The notes beneath the pieces were generated by a model. The model saw only the letters and a list, made by a program, of their open reading frames with translations, was not told the DNA's origin and made no database searches. From contig JAGATC010000006.1 of assembly GCA_017621455.1 (NCBI GenBank), forward strand, positions 62,001-126,000: a stretch of DNA of 64,000 nt, in the 5' to 3' direction. Origin of the DNA: Alistipes sp. Lineage in GTDB: Bacteria; Bacteroidota; Bacteroidia; Bacteroidales; Rikenellaceae. Of this stretch, positions 8,796-17,596 are shown in pieces (the stretch's first letter is position 1; every line of letters starts with the position of its first letter). A program made the translations under genes and the position numbers.

Positions 8796-9017
8796 CTAAT
8801 ACTCCTCCTCATCGAAGAAGAAGTCGTCCTTTGAGGGGTAGTCGGGCCAGATATCCTCGATAGACTCGTAGATATCACCCTCGTCCTCTATCTCCTGGAG
8901 GTTTTCTAATACCTCGAGCGGTGCGCCTGAACGTACTGCATAGTCGATAAGCTCCTCTTTTGTTGCGGGCCATGGAGCATCCTCCAATTTCGATGCAAGC
9001 TCTAATGTCCAATACAT
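8796..9017 (-). CDS. DUF2795 domain protein
   Basis: 73 residues. The core WPATKEELIDYAVRSGAPLE (residues 16-35), continuing LENLQEIED, is the DUF2795 signature: a short helical domain found across Bacteroidetes and Actinobacteria whose role is unknown. The tail is strongly acidic and aromatic and ends FFFDEEEY. It is a single-gene unit with an optimally spaced promoter (9092-9121) and its own terminator, so it is probably well expressed. Size and sequence are normal for the family. Confidence 0.88.
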   Translation of the reverse strand: MYWTLELASKLEDAPWPATKEELIDYAVRSGAPLEVLENLQEIEDEGDIYESIEDIWPDYPSKDDFFFDEEEY

Positions 9018-9091
9018 AGTCTACGTTATTTTATTACATTTATTCTAAATTTTCTACCTCCGTAAACGACCCTTATTGTCGTTTTAGCGTG

Positions 9092-9121
9092 CAAATGTAT
9101 AAAATAATTTTATATATGCAA
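9092..9121 (-). promoter_or_regulatory. Promoter of the DUF2795 gene
   Basis: On the minus strand TTG (9121-9119) and TACATTTG (9099-9092) are 19 bp apart, the best-matching spacing for the Bacteroidetes consensus. Confidence 0.75.
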
Positions 9122-9161
9122 TATATATGCACGAAAAACTTTGAAAGTCAATCAAATTGCA

Positions 9162-9719
9162 CTATGGTATCCACAACGTTTCGGTCACCTTCAGACGCTC
9201 CGTAACCACGCGTCCAAGTGTGTAGAGATAGTCCGAGAGGCGATTTAGATACCTGAGGGCCGAGCTGTCGATAACTGTTGTGGGCTCAGCTGCTGCTCTT
9301 AGTGCCGAGCGCTCAGCTCTGCGGCATACTGTACGACATACGTGGCATAGCGACACTGCGCGGTGGCCGCCTGGTATGGTAAACTTAGTGATGGCGGGAA
9401 TCTCCGCCTGCATGCGGTCGATAGCATTCTCCATTTCGGTGATGCGCTCCTCAGCGATGGGGGCAACCTTGCCCTCACCACCCTTGCCAACGGCGAAGAG
9501 GGCGGCAACGGTCATCAGCTGCGACTCTATGCGCTGAAGCTCGCCAACAAGTGTCGCGGTGCGCTCATCCTCCGAGAGCGTGTCGCACAAGAGTGCCACA
9601 AATGCTGTTAGCTCATCCACCGTGCCGTAGGCCTCGACACGTAGGTCACACTTCGTAACGCGCTCACCACCTATAAGTGATGTGGTGCCAGCGTCTCCCG
9701 TCTTAGTGTATATCTTCAT
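9162..9719 (-). CDS. PduO-type ATP:cob(I)alamin adenosyltransferase
   Basis: 185 residues, full length for the family. It transfers adenosyl from ATP to cob(I)alamin, making coenzyme B12 for enzymes such as methylmalonyl-CoA mutase. Recognised by the N-terminal ATP loop TKTGDAGTTSLIGGERV, the motif RVEAYGTVDEL and the C-terminal RTVCRRAERSALR with the conserved Arg and Glu, and the end helix RYLNRLSDYLYTLGR. It is the last gene of a four-gene minus operon starting at 12454, 17 bp after its neighbour; none of the other three has an obvious B12 role. Confidence 0.94.
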   Translation of the reverse strand: MKIYTKTGDAGTTSLIGGERVTKCDLRVEAYGTVDELTAFVALLCDTLSEDERTATLVGELQRIESQLMTVAALFAVGKGGEGKVAPIAEERITEMENAIDRMQAEIPAITKFTIPGGHRAVSLCHVCRTVCRRAERSALRAAAEPTTVIDSSALRYLNRLSDYLYTLGRVVTERLKVTETLWIP

Positions 9720-9736
9720 GATCTGCGATATGTTAG

Positions 9737-10249
9737 CTATAATATAAATCGCTGCTTGGGGAGGTGGTTGTTGAAGACAAGCAGATATGCGCGGTTGTCC
9801 ACCGTCGTCGAGGGGTGCCCCTCAATAATCTCACGACACACAGCCCAGCGGTTGGCGTTATTGTATGGCGACATAATGCAGAGCGTTATGCCCCTCTCTT
9901 GCGCAAACTGAGCATAGGCGCGCAGGTGCTCGTAGGTGGTGTCGAGTGTGCACACCACAAAATCGCGCTCCTCCATGGCATCTATCGTCCAGCTCTCGTA
10001 GCCGCAGTGCTCCACAAGGTTTTGCAGCTGCGTGCAGCGGCGCTTGGCTATATCTAAGGCCATAAGTGCATCGTAGAGGTCGTGGCGCTTGGAGACTAAC
10101 TCTCGCTGCATAAACACCTTACGTACAATGTCGTAGACGTAGGGCGAGTGCACGCCATGACCACGAAAGAAGCGCGCACGACGCAGCTGTGTCGGCAGGT
10201 GCTTCAAGCCGTAGAGGCGTTGTTTGAGTGTTCGTCCCGAGCGTTTCAT
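9737..10249 (-). CDS. Reduced methyltransferase-like protein (HGVHSP family)
   Basis: 170 residues. The N-terminus RARFFRGHGVHSPYVYDIVR is the signature that opens a Bacteroidetes family of SAM-dependent, O-methyltransferase-like proteins of about 240 residues. The C-terminus (SPYNNANRW, IIEGHPSTTVDNR, LPKQRFIL) matches the end of that family. The middle is shortened: the glycine-rich SAM-binding strand and acidic loop are not visible, so methyltransferase activity is doubtful. It lies 6 bp after the flavoprotein gene in the operon. A degenerate or repurposed member is my reading; the family link rests on remembered motifs. Confidence 0.55.
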   Translation of the reverse strand: MKRSGRTLKQRLYGLKHLPTQLRRARFFRGHGVHSPYVYDIVRKVFMQRELVSKRHDLYDALMALDIAKRRCTQLQNLVEHCGYESWTIDAMEERDFVVCTLDTTYEHLRAYAQFAQERGITLCIMSPYNNANRWAVCREIIEGHPSTTVDNRAYLLVFNNHLPKQRFIL

Positions 10250-10255
10250 CTGTCG

Positions 10256-11542
10256 CTACTTTTTTAGCTGTCCTGCAAGGCGACCTGTAGAGAAGGCTAT
10301 CTGCATGTTGTAGCCACCAGTGTTGGCGTCGATGTCTAACACCTCACCTGCGAAGTATAACCCCTTGACCTTGAGTGACTCCATAGTATACTTATTCACC
10401 TCGTCGCACGCCACGCCACCTGCCGTTACAATGGCATATTGGAATGGTGCATAGTCCGTAATGGGGAATACCATGCCCTTCAATATCTTCACTAAGCGTA
10501 GCTTCTCCTGGTCGGTGAGCTTGCCTACGTAGGTCTTCGAGTGGAAGTCCACCTCCTTAGCCAATGGCACCACCAACTGCTTGGGTACGAGCTTGCGTAG
10601 TAGCTCCGAGAAGAATTCCGACGACTGCATCTCGCTGATTTCACGGTTGATGCGTGCTATGAGTGTCTCCTCGTCGAGCGCCGGCTTAAGGTCTACGACA
10701 ATCTTGACACGCTTCTCGTCGATGATGGCATCCACAGCATCGCGGCTCATGCGTAGTGCCACAGCACCCTCGATGCCGCGCTCCGAGAATCCCAACTCGC
10801 CGAACTCCTCCTGAACCAGTTCGTTGTCGATGTATAGCTTCGCGCCTACGTTCTTTAGAAGTAGGCCGTTGAGGTATTCGCGCTGTGGGTGTGATGTTAC
10901 GAGTGGCGTCAGCGATGGACGTACAGGCTCGATGGCGTGACCCACCGATGCGGCGAAGTCGTAGCCATCACCCGTAGAGCCAGTAGTGGGGTAGCTCACG
11001 CCGCCCGTAGCGATGATTACGTGTGCCGCCTCCTCCCTACGTTCGAAGCCTCGGGCATTGCGGTAGCGTACGCCTGTAACCCTACCACCAAGCGTCTCGA
11101 TGCCAGTAACTTGCGTCTTATACACAATCTTTACGCCCTTATCCACGCAGTAGTCGACCAGTGCGTTGGCTATATCCCACGCCTTGCCACTTTTGGGAAA
11201 GACGCGCTCGCCACGCTCCGTTTCGAGCTTCACGCCTATGCGCTCGAAGAACTTGATTGTCGCGCGGTTGTTGAACTCGGCAAATGCCACCGAGAAGAAC
11301 TCCTGGTTGGTACGCACCTTCTCCAAGAACTCCTCCGCAGGGCGCGCGTTTGTTAGGTTGCAACGACCCTTACCCGTGATGCGTATCTTGCGACCGGCCT
11401 TCTCCATCTTTTCGAGCAGGAGTACCGAGCGTCCGCCTGCGGCAGCCGTGCCCGCAGCCATAAGGCCCGCAGCACCAGCGCCAATCACTATCACGTCGTA
11501 GCCGACCTTTGTCGCTTCGTAGCTATTTTGAATATCTGTCAT
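10256..11542 (-). CDS. YhiN/HI0933-family flavoprotein (NAD(P)/FAD-dependent oxidoreductase)
   Basis: 428 residues. A Rossmann FAD-binding motif, VIVIGAGAAGLMAAGTAA, lies at residues 19-36; then KMEKAGRKIRITGKGRCNLT, ATGGVSYPTTGSTGDGY and the C-terminal GVACDEVNKYTMESLKVKGL plus YFAGEVLDIDANTGGYNMQ, all standard for the HI0933/YhiN family (also called BaiN-like). The substrate of the family in Bacteroidetes is not known; one clostridial relative acts on bile-acid intermediates. It starts 3 bp after the nucleotidyltransferase stop, so the two are co-transcribed. Confidence 0.9.
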   Translation of the reverse strand: MTDIQNSYEATKVGYDVIVIGAGAAGLMAAGTAAAGGRSVLLLEKMEKAGRKIRITGKGRCNLTNARPAEEFLEKVRTNQEFFSVAFAEFNNRATIKFFERIGVKLETERGERVFPKSGKAWDIANALVDYCVDKGVKIVYKTQVTGIETLGGRVTGVRYRNARGFERREEAAHVIIATGGVSYPTTGSTGDGYDFAASVGHAIEPVRPSLTPLVTSHPQREYLNGLLLKNVGAKLYIDNELVQEEFGELGFSERGIEGAVALRMSRDAVDAIIDEKRVKIVVDLKPALDEETLIARINREISEMQSSEFFSELLRKLVPKQLVVPLAKEVDFHSKTYVGKLTDQEKLRLVKILKGMVFPITDYAPFQYAIVTAGGVACDEVNKYTMESLKVKGLYFAGEVLDIDANTGGYNMQIAFSTGRLAGQLKK

Positions 11543-11545
11543 ACG

Positions 11546-12454
11546 TTACTCCCAGAGGTTACGTGGATACTCACCCTTGGTGATAAGCTCCTCAATCTTA
11601 GCCATTAGCATGGGTTTATCCTCCTTGTAGGTTACGCCAAACCAGTCGGATGTGGTCTTAAGCACGCGCATAGTAGCGGTGCCCTCGTTGATAACCTTAT
11701 TCACCATAAGCGGAATGAAGAACTCCGACTTGATGTTCTCGATATTTGCTGCAAGGAACTCCTTGAAGAAGGCCTCAGAGTGGCGGAAGTAGTCGGGCGT
11801 AAAGCCAAAGAGATTCATCGACACGGGGGTGTCCTCCGCCAATGGCTCGTCGGCGCCACCATCGTGGAAGAGGATGGTGCCATTGACGCGCTCAATCTGC
11901 GTGCGCTCAACCATACCGCGGAGGTTGCCCTCATCGTCCACGGTGCATACGCCACGCGATACAGTGCCATTCTCCGATAGCGTCTTAGATACCTGGTAGC
12001 CCACCATGCAGTAACGACCTTCGGATGTAGCTAACTCCTTGAGATAGTCACAGATAGTAACGTATGCACTGCGACCATAGAAGTCGTCGGCATTGATTAC
12101 AGCGAATGGCTCGTTGATGACATTTGCCGCCATCATTACGGCGTGGTTCGTACCCCATGGCTTAACGCGACCCTCGGGAAGAGTGAAGCCCTCGGGGAGG
12201 TAGTCGAGCTCCTGGAATACATACTCCACGGCGATTCTGCCACCGAAGCGCTCGGCGTTGAATACCTCCTTGAAATCAGCCTCGAAAGAGTGGCGAATGA
12301 CGAATACCACCTTGCCGAAGCCCGCGCGAATAGCGTCGTATACCGAGTAGTCGATAATCGCCTCGCCGTTGGGGCCTACGCCATCCATCTGCTTAAGCGA
12401 ACCATAGCGCGAGCCCATACCCGCAGCCAATACTAAAAGTGTAGGTTTTACCAT
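11546..12454 (-). CDS. Sugar-phosphate nucleotidyltransferase family protein
   Basis: 302 residues. The start, LLVLAAGMGSRYGSLKQMDG, is the nucleotide-binding loop of GT-A fold NDP-sugar pyrophosphorylases; PWGTNHAVMMA and FAVINADDFYGRSAY supply the Mg-binding Asp. The C-terminal third has KEFLAANIENIKSEFFIPLM and a TTSDWFGVTYKEDK end. Such enzymes join a nucleotide to a sugar-1-phosphate; the sugar is not readable from sequence. First gene of the operon, with a TACCTTTG promoter at 12488-12495. Confidence 0.88.
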   Translation of the reverse strand: MVKPTLLVLAAGMGSRYGSLKQMDGVGPNGEAIIDYSVYDAIRAGFGKVVFVIRHSFEADFKEVFNAERFGGRIAVEYVFQELDYLPEGFTLPEGRVKPWGTNHAVMMAANVINEPFAVINADDFYGRSAYVTICDYLKELATSEGRYCMVGYQVSKTLSENGTVSRGVCTVDDEGNLRGMVERTQIERVNGTILFHDGGADEPLAEDTPVSMNLFGFTPDYFRHSEAFFKEFLAANIENIKSEFFIPLMVNKVINEGTATMRVLKTTSDWFGVTYKEDKPMLMAKIEELITKGEYPRNLWE

Positions 12455-12487
12455 AATATCTTGTTATTTTACGTTCGTTTTATAGTA

Positions 12488-12518
12488 CAAAGGTAAAAAA
12501 AGTTCTCGCAAACAACAA
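12488..12518 (-). promoter_or_regulatory. Promoter of the 12454-9162 operon
   Basis: Minus strand: TTG (12518-12516) and TACCTTTG (12495-12488), spacing 20 bp. Confidence 0.65.
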
Positions 12519-12558
12519 AGTTTTGTGCGCAAAATACCAAGTATCCCACGAATTTCGT

Positions 12559-12566
12559 TATCTTTG
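12559..12566 (+). promoter_or_regulatory. -7 element for the 12592-onward plus run
   Basis: TATCTTTG 26 bp before the ATG at 12592. It stands back to back with the promoter of the divergent operon; a TTG at the right distance is not clear. Confidence 0.65.
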
Positions 12567-12591
12567 CACGTTATAATATTGCATATATAGT

Positions 12592-13452
12592 ATGATTCAG
12601 CAGTTCTGGAATAATCTCACCAAGAAACGACAACTCTCGATGCGTAATCGCGAGACAGGTAGGTCGTATTGGAAGATAAACATATCTCCGTTGGCGTTTG
12701 GCTCTGTGGTAGTGGTGCTGTTTGTGGTAATAGCAACAATTATTGCTGCGCTATTCGCCTATACCGACATCCTTGACATCTTCCCTGGCTATCGCACAAA
12801 GTCGGAGCGTATGACCGATGAACTCACCGAGAATATCATGCGCATCGACCAGATGGAGCGCACCATGGCCGACTCGCTTAAGTATAACGAGGTTGTCACC
12901 TCCATACTTAGCGGCAATACCCCCACGTTGCACTCTACAGTAATGACCGACACCATACGTTACGATAAGTCAACCATTATGCCCACGCGTGCCGACTCAT
13001 TGTTGCGTCGCGCATTGGAGAGCACCGATAGCGACTATTCGCTCGCGAACACTAAGCCTCTAAAGACCGAGGCGGCGATGTTCAATGCCCCGATGCGTGG
13101 CCGTGTTACGCGCAACTTCGATGCTCCTGAGTCGAGCTACGATATGGCCATCATGAGTCTCGGTGGCGACGACTCGGTGCTTGCCATAGAGAATGGTACC
13201 ATCGTCGGCGTGCAGCGCGGTGCTGATGGCCTAAACGTGATAACCATACAGCATGCTGGAGGCTACGTCTCGGTATATAAACAACTGGGCGAGGCCTTGG
13301 TACGTAAGGGGCAGCATGTTACCTCAGGCATGGTCATAGGTCGTCTGTCTGACCCCGAGGCTGAGAGCGATGATGTGCAGTCCGCAGAGCTCGGTTTTGA
13401 GCTATGGCGCGATGGCACGGCTGTAGACCCCGAACGATATATCCTATTCTAA
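12592..13452 (+). CDS. Membrane-anchored degenerate LytM (M23-like) protein
   Basis: 286 residues. Cytoplasmic start of about 33 residues, one membrane segment at about 34-57, a coiled-coil stretch (about 68-105), and a C-terminal lysostaphin-fold domain from about residue 160 (APMRGRVTRNFDAP, SVLAIENGTIVGVQRGADG, NVITIQHAGGYVSVYKQL). The zinc ligands of active M23 peptidases are missing: the usual HxxxD is replaced by SSYDMAIM and the HxH by VYKQL. It is therefore probably an activator of cell-wall amidases, as EnvC and NlpD are, rather than an endopeptidase. It ends 3 bp before dxr and shares its promoter. Confidence 0.85.
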   Translation: MIQQFWNNLTKKRQLSMRNRETGRSYWKINISPLAFGSVVVVLFVVIATIIAALFAYTDILDIFPGYRTKSERMTDELTENIMRIDQMERTMADSLKYNEVVTSILSGNTPTLHSTVMTDTIRYDKSTIMPTRADSLLRRALESTDSDYSLANTKPLKTEAAMFNAPMRGRVTRNFDAPESSYDMAIMSLGGDDSVLAIENGTIVGVQRGADGLNVITIQHAGGYVSVYKQLGEALVRKGQHVTSGMVIGRLSDPEAESDDVQSAELGFELWRDGTAVDPERYILF

Positions 13453-13455
13453 GTT

Positions 13456-14610
13456 ATGGAGAGACTAAGCATACTTGGCTCAACAGGCTCGATAGGAGTG
13501 CAGACGCTCGATATCGTTAGGCGCAATCCTGAGCGCTTTAGCGTTACGGCCCTTGTGGCGCATAGCCGCTGGGAGGAGCTTGCCATGCAGGCGCGTGAGT
13601 TCGGCGTGGAGCGTGTGGTTATTGGCGACGAGCGTCATTATACAGCCTTGAAGGATACCCTTAAGGGTACGAATATAGAGGTGTTGGCTGGTAGTGATGC
13701 CATCTTAGACATCGCCCGCGATGAACACTGCGACACCATCGTCAACTCGCTTGTGGGCTACTCGGGCCTGCACCCTACATACGCAGCCATCGAAGCAGGT
13801 AAGCGTATCGCCTTGGCAAATAAGGAGACACTGGTTGTGGGTGGTGATATTATTATGTCGCGTGCTAAGGAGCGTGGTGTACGCATCATGCCCATCGACT
13901 CGGAGCACTCGGCAATAATGCAGTGCTTGGAGTGTGAACGTAGAGAGAGTGTGCGTAACCTTATCATTACCTGCAGTGGTGGTGCTCTACGAGACCTCCC
14001 CATCGAGGCGCTCTCTGCGGTAACGGCCGCCGAGGCGTTGAGGCATCCGCAGTGGTCTATGGGTGCAAAGATTACTATCGACTCGGCCACGCTTGTAAAC
14101 AAAGGTTTTGAGGTTATCGAGGCGCGTTGGTTGTTCGACGTTGAGCCCGAGCGTATCAAGGTTGTTATCCATCCGCAGTCTATCGTTCACTCGATGGTTG
14201 AGTTTACCGACGGCTCGGTTAAGGCGCAGCTCGGCTCGGCAGATATGCACACGCCCATTAGCTATGCTCTACTATATCCCGACCGTGCACGAGAGCCTAT
14301 GGAGCAGTTCTCGATTCTCGACCACCCAACGCTTACATTTGCAGCACCCGACAGGGTAAAGTACCCTGCGCTGGATATAGCCTACGACTGCTTGCGTCGT
14401 GGCGGCACGGCAGCATGTGTGATGAATGGCTCGAATGAGGTGGCTGTGGCGGCATTCCTCAAAGGTAAGTGTGGCTATCTCGATATTGTTGGCGCTATAC
14501 GCTACGCACTGGATAATGCCACCTTTGTGGCGCACCCCACGTTGGATGACTATACGGCGTCGAATGCCGAGGCGCATATGTTGGCAGAACGCTACCTATC
14601 AACACGATAG
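13456..14610 (+). CDS. dxr: 1-deoxy-D-xylulose 5-phosphate reductoisomerase
   Basis: 384 residues. Second step of the non-mevalonate (MEP) isoprenoid pathway: rearranges and reduces DXP to 2-C-methyl-D-erythritol 4-phosphate with NADPH. The NADPH loop LGSTGSIGVQTLDIV is at residues 5-19; metal and substrate motifs are MPIDSEHSA, TCSGGALRD, SMGAKITIDSATLVNKGFEV, HPQSIVHSMVEFTDGSV and NGSNEVAVAAFL. Length is typical. It sits between the LytM-like gene (3 bp) and rseP (39 bp). Confidence 0.97.
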   Translation: MERLSILGSTGSIGVQTLDIVRRNPERFSVTALVAHSRWEELAMQAREFGVERVVIGDERHYTALKDTLKGTNIEVLAGSDAILDIARDEHCDTIVNSLVGYSGLHPTYAAIEAGKRIALANKETLVVGGDIIMSRAKERGVRIMPIDSEHSAIMQCLECERRESVRNLIITCSGGALRDLPIEALSAVTAAEALRHPQWSMGAKITIDSATLVNKGFEVIEARWLFDVEPERIKVVIHPQSIVHSMVEFTDGSVKAQLGSADMHTPISYALLYPDRAREPMEQFSILDHPTLTFAAPDRVKYPALDIAYDCLRRGGTAACVMNGSNEVAVAAFLKGKCGYLDIVGAIRYALDNATFVAHPTLDDYTASNAEAHMLAERYLSTR

Positions 14611-14649
14611 GTGCTATTTTATATTGATAATAATAAAAAAAGATAAAAG

Positions 14650-16128
14650 ATGAGTACAGTATTAGTTCAGGCATTGCAGTTCGTTTTTGCTCTGTCGTTG
14701 TTGGTGACCATCCACGAGTTGGGTCACTTCCTTGCAGCGCGTATGTTTGGCATACGTGTCGATAAGTTCTACCTATTCTTCAACCCATGGTTTTCGCTCT
14801 ATAAGCGTAAGATAGGCAACGTGGAGTTTGGTATCGGTTGGTTGCCGCTGGGTGGCTATGTATCTATCTATGATAGCCGCGAGAAGCTCTTCGATGCTGA
14901 GGCGCGTGCCAAGGATGAGCTTAAAAAGGCTAAGTCGGAGCTAAAGAAGTGTACTTTGGAGGCTGAGAAGGAGGCTTGTCGCGAGAAGATTGCGGCGCTC
15001 GAGGCGGAGATTAAGAGCCTGCAGGAGCAGCAGCGCACCATGCAACCCGAGCCTGATGAGTTGCGTGCAAAGCCAGCATGGCAGCGCCTTATCGTGATGA
15101 TTGCCGGTGTGTTTATGAATGTCGTGGCGGCTATTGTTATCTACGCGGGTATACTCTTTACATGGGGTGAGGGCTATTATCATAACGATGATGCTGAATA
15201 CGGCTATGTGTTTAACGACACAGCTAAGGAGCTCGGTTTTGAGGATGGTGACAAGTTTGTAGCCATCGATGGCGAGAGAGTTGAGAATATTGCTGATGCA
15301 TCGTCTACGCTTATAGTTACTGATAGTGACCATACGGTGACCGTTTTGCGTAATGGCGTTGAGGTGGATATCGACCTAACACTCGCCGATTTGGTTAAGT
15401 TGCGCAACGAGAGTGAGGCTACGGTGCAGTACTATAATGCAGGTTGTGCGGGTGCCTACTTTTTTAGAATGAACAACCCATTTGTGTTGGATAGCGTAAG
15501 CGATGGAGCTAGTGAGGCTGGCCTTGTAAGTGGTGATAGGGTTATTGCTATAAATGATAACGAAGTACGTGACTATGTCGATGGCGTGATAGCACTTCAA
15601 AATATTGCCAATAGCGATGCTCAGGTAACTGTCGTACGTAACGAGGCAGACACGCTGCAGCTAGTAGTACCAGTTGATGAGGAGGCTCGTATGGGTGTTA
15701 CTGTGCACGTTATCCCGAACCGTTCACGAGAGTATGGTTTCTGGGAGTCTATCCCCGCAGGTGTGATGCGTTGTGGCCAGGAGATTAAGTCATACTGGGA
15801 TCAGCTTGTAATGATGGTTAATCCTGATACGGAGCTATATAGCGAGGTCGGAGGATTTATCTCTATCGGTAGCGTATTCCCCGATACATGGCACTGGCCA
15901 GCATTCTGGAGCATTACAGCATTGCTTTCGGTCATTCTTGCCGTGATGAACTTGTTGCCTATCCCTGTGCTCGATGGTGGCCATGTGCTCTTCGCCCTTT
16001 GGGAGATTATCACACGCCGCAAGCCTGGAGAGAGGTTTATGGAGATAGCGCAGACCATTGGATTTATCCTGCTATTGTTACTTCTGGTGTACGCAAATGG
16101 TAACGATATATTAAATCTCTTTAAGTAA
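14650..16128 (+). CDS. rseP: RseP-type site-2 intramembrane metalloprotease
   Basis: 492 residues. Zinc site HELGH at residues 22-26 in the first membrane helix and the second-ligand motif NLLPIPVLDGGH near 434-445 define the M50B family, which cuts anti-sigma factors or signal peptide remnants within the membrane. Two PDZ-like domains lie between (about 190-265 and 275-350). Unusual is a charged, coiled-coil segment at about residues 83-135 (KKAKSELKKCTLEAEKEACR and on) between the GYVSIYDSRE strand and the second membrane helix, which makes the protein longer than the roughly 440-450 residue norm. The gene order dxr-rseP is common in bacteria. Confidence 0.93.
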   Translation: MSTVLVQALQFVFALSLLVTIHELGHFLAARMFGIRVDKFYLFFNPWFSLYKRKIGNVEFGIGWLPLGGYVSIYDSREKLFDAEARAKDELKKAKSELKKCTLEAEKEACREKIAALEAEIKSLQEQQRTMQPEPDELRAKPAWQRLIVMIAGVFMNVVAAIVIYAGILFTWGEGYYHNDDAEYGYVFNDTAKELGFEDGDKFVAIDGERVENIADASSTLIVTDSDHTVTVLRNGVEVDIDLTLADLVKLRNESEATVQYYNAGCAGAYFFRMNNPFVLDSVSDGASEAGLVSGDRVIAINDNEVRDYVDGVIALQNIANSDAQVTVVRNEADTLQLVVPVDEEARMGVTVHVIPNRSREYGFWESIPAGVMRCGQEIKSYWDQLVMMVNPDTELYSEVGGFISIGSVFPDTWHWPAFWSITALLSVILAVMNLLPIPVLDGGHVLFALWEIITRRKPGERFMEIAQTIGFILLLLLLVYANGNDILNLFK

Positions 16129-16152
16129 AATCTCTTTAAATAACATCGAGCG

Positions 16153-17508
16153 ATGGCAAAGTTAAAGCGAGCGTTCTTCTGCACGTCGTGTGGCTACGAG
16201 ACTCCCAAGTGGTTGGGTAAGTGCCCCTCGTGTGGCGAATGGAATACAATCTCGGAGCATGTCGTGGCTAAGGAGTCAGGCTCTTCGGCACGTATGACGT
16301 CCGCCCCACGTGTCGAGCCTCGCAAGGTGCAGGATATTGAGGAGCATGCTACGGTGCGTGTGGATGTGGGCAATGCCGAGGTTAATCGTGTGCTTGGCGG
16401 TGGCATGGTGCCCGGCTCGTTGATACTGCTCGGTGGTGAGCCAGGTATCGGTAAGTCGACCCTCTCGCTACAGCTCGCCCTCACGGATAACGGATTGCGT
16501 ACGCTCTATGTCTCGGGTGAGGAGTCGGCCGAGCAGATTAAGATGCGTGCCTCGCGCCTCGGTATACATAACCAAGAGTGCACCGTATTCACCGAGACAC
16601 TGTTGGAGAATATCGTTACTCAGATTGAGGAGTTACGCCCCGATGTGGTCATTATCGACTCCATACAGACGATGTCGTCAGACCTTGTGGAGTCGTCGGC
16701 TGGTAGCGTTACGCAGATTCGCGAGTGTGCCTCGACATTGCTTAAGGTGGCTAAGACACTAGGTATTACCATATTCATCATCGGACATATCACGAAGGAT
16801 GGCTCGATTGCAGGTCCTAAGATTTTGGAGCATATAGTAGACGTAGTACTACAGTTCGAGGGCGATGGCAACCACACCTACCGTATCTTGCGTGGCATCA
16901 AGAACCGCTTTGGTGCAACGTACGAGATTGGAGTATTTGAGATGCGCGATACAGGACTTAGAGAGGTGGCTAACCCCTCGGAGATACTTCTCACGCACTA
17001 CGATGAGCCCCTGGCGGGCACTGCCGTAGGTGCTGCGGTGGATGGTCTTAGACCCTACCTTATCGAGGTGCAAGCACTGGTTAGTGGTGCTGCCTATGGT
17101 ACGCCTCAGCGCTCAACTACGGGCTTCGACCAGCGACGCCTGAATATGCTTTTAGCGGTATTGGAGAAGCGCGTGGGCATGAAGATGTTTCAGAAGGATG
17201 TCTTTCTTAACTTTGCTGGTGGCTTTAAAATTGCCGACACGGGTATGGACCTCGCTGTTGTGGGCGCCATAGTCTCGTCATACTACGATCGACCACTTAT
17301 GGAGGGTGTTTGCTCGGCAGGTGAGATAGGTCTCTCGGGTGAGGTGCGCCCCGCGCCCCGCACCGAGCAGCGTATAGCCGAGGCGGCACGCTTGGGCTTT
17401 AAGCGCATCGTGGTATCGAGCTTTGTCGAAAAGAGTGTGAAGCGTCCTAAGGGCATTGAGGTGGTATTTATATCAAATATAGCAGAGCTCCCCAAGGCAC
17501 TATTCTAA
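16153..17508 (+). CDS. radA: DNA repair protein RadA
   Basis: 451 residues. N-terminal four-Cys zinc finger (FCTSCGYETPKWLGKCPSCG), RecA-like ATPase with Walker A GGEPGIGKSTLS and Walker B VVIIDSIQT, the RadA-specific KNRFG motif, and a C-terminal Lon-protease-like domain (VGMKMFQKDVFLNFAGGFKI). It helps process recombination intermediates as a branch-migration helicase. It is 24 bp after rseP and followed by a strong terminator. Confidence 0.97.
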   Translation: MAKLKRAFFCTSCGYETPKWLGKCPSCGEWNTISEHVVAKESGSSARMTSAPRVEPRKVQDIEEHATVRVDVGNAEVNRVLGGGMVPGSLILLGGEPGIGKSTLSLQLALTDNGLRTLYVSGEESAEQIKMRASRLGIHNQECTVFTETLLENIVTQIEELRPDVVIIDSIQTMSSDLVESSAGSVTQIRECASTLLKVAKTLGITIFIIGHITKDGSIAGPKILEHIVDVVLQFEGDGNHTYRILRGIKNRFGATYEIGVFEMRDTGLREVANPSEILLTHYDEPLAGTAVGAAVDGLRPYLIEVQALVSGAAYGTPQRSTTGFDQRRLNMLLAVLEKRVGMKMFQKDVFLNFAGGFKIADTGMDLAVVGAIVSSYYDRPLMEGVCSAGEIGLSGEVRPAPRTEQRIAEAARLGFKRIVVSSFVEKSVKRPKGIEVVFISNIAELPKALF

Positions 17509-17534
17509 GCACGGAATATTAACGGTATAGAATT

Positions 17535-17576
17535 TGAGACTCCCATCATCACTGACGGGAGTCTCATATTTTTTAC
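17535..17576 (+). terminator. Terminator after radA
   Basis: TGAGACTCCC, 12-nt loop, GGGAGTCTCA, then TATTTTTT; perfect 10-bp stem ending the 12592-17508 run. Confidence 0.85.
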
Positions 17577-17596
17577 CTTATATAATATAAGATGCT

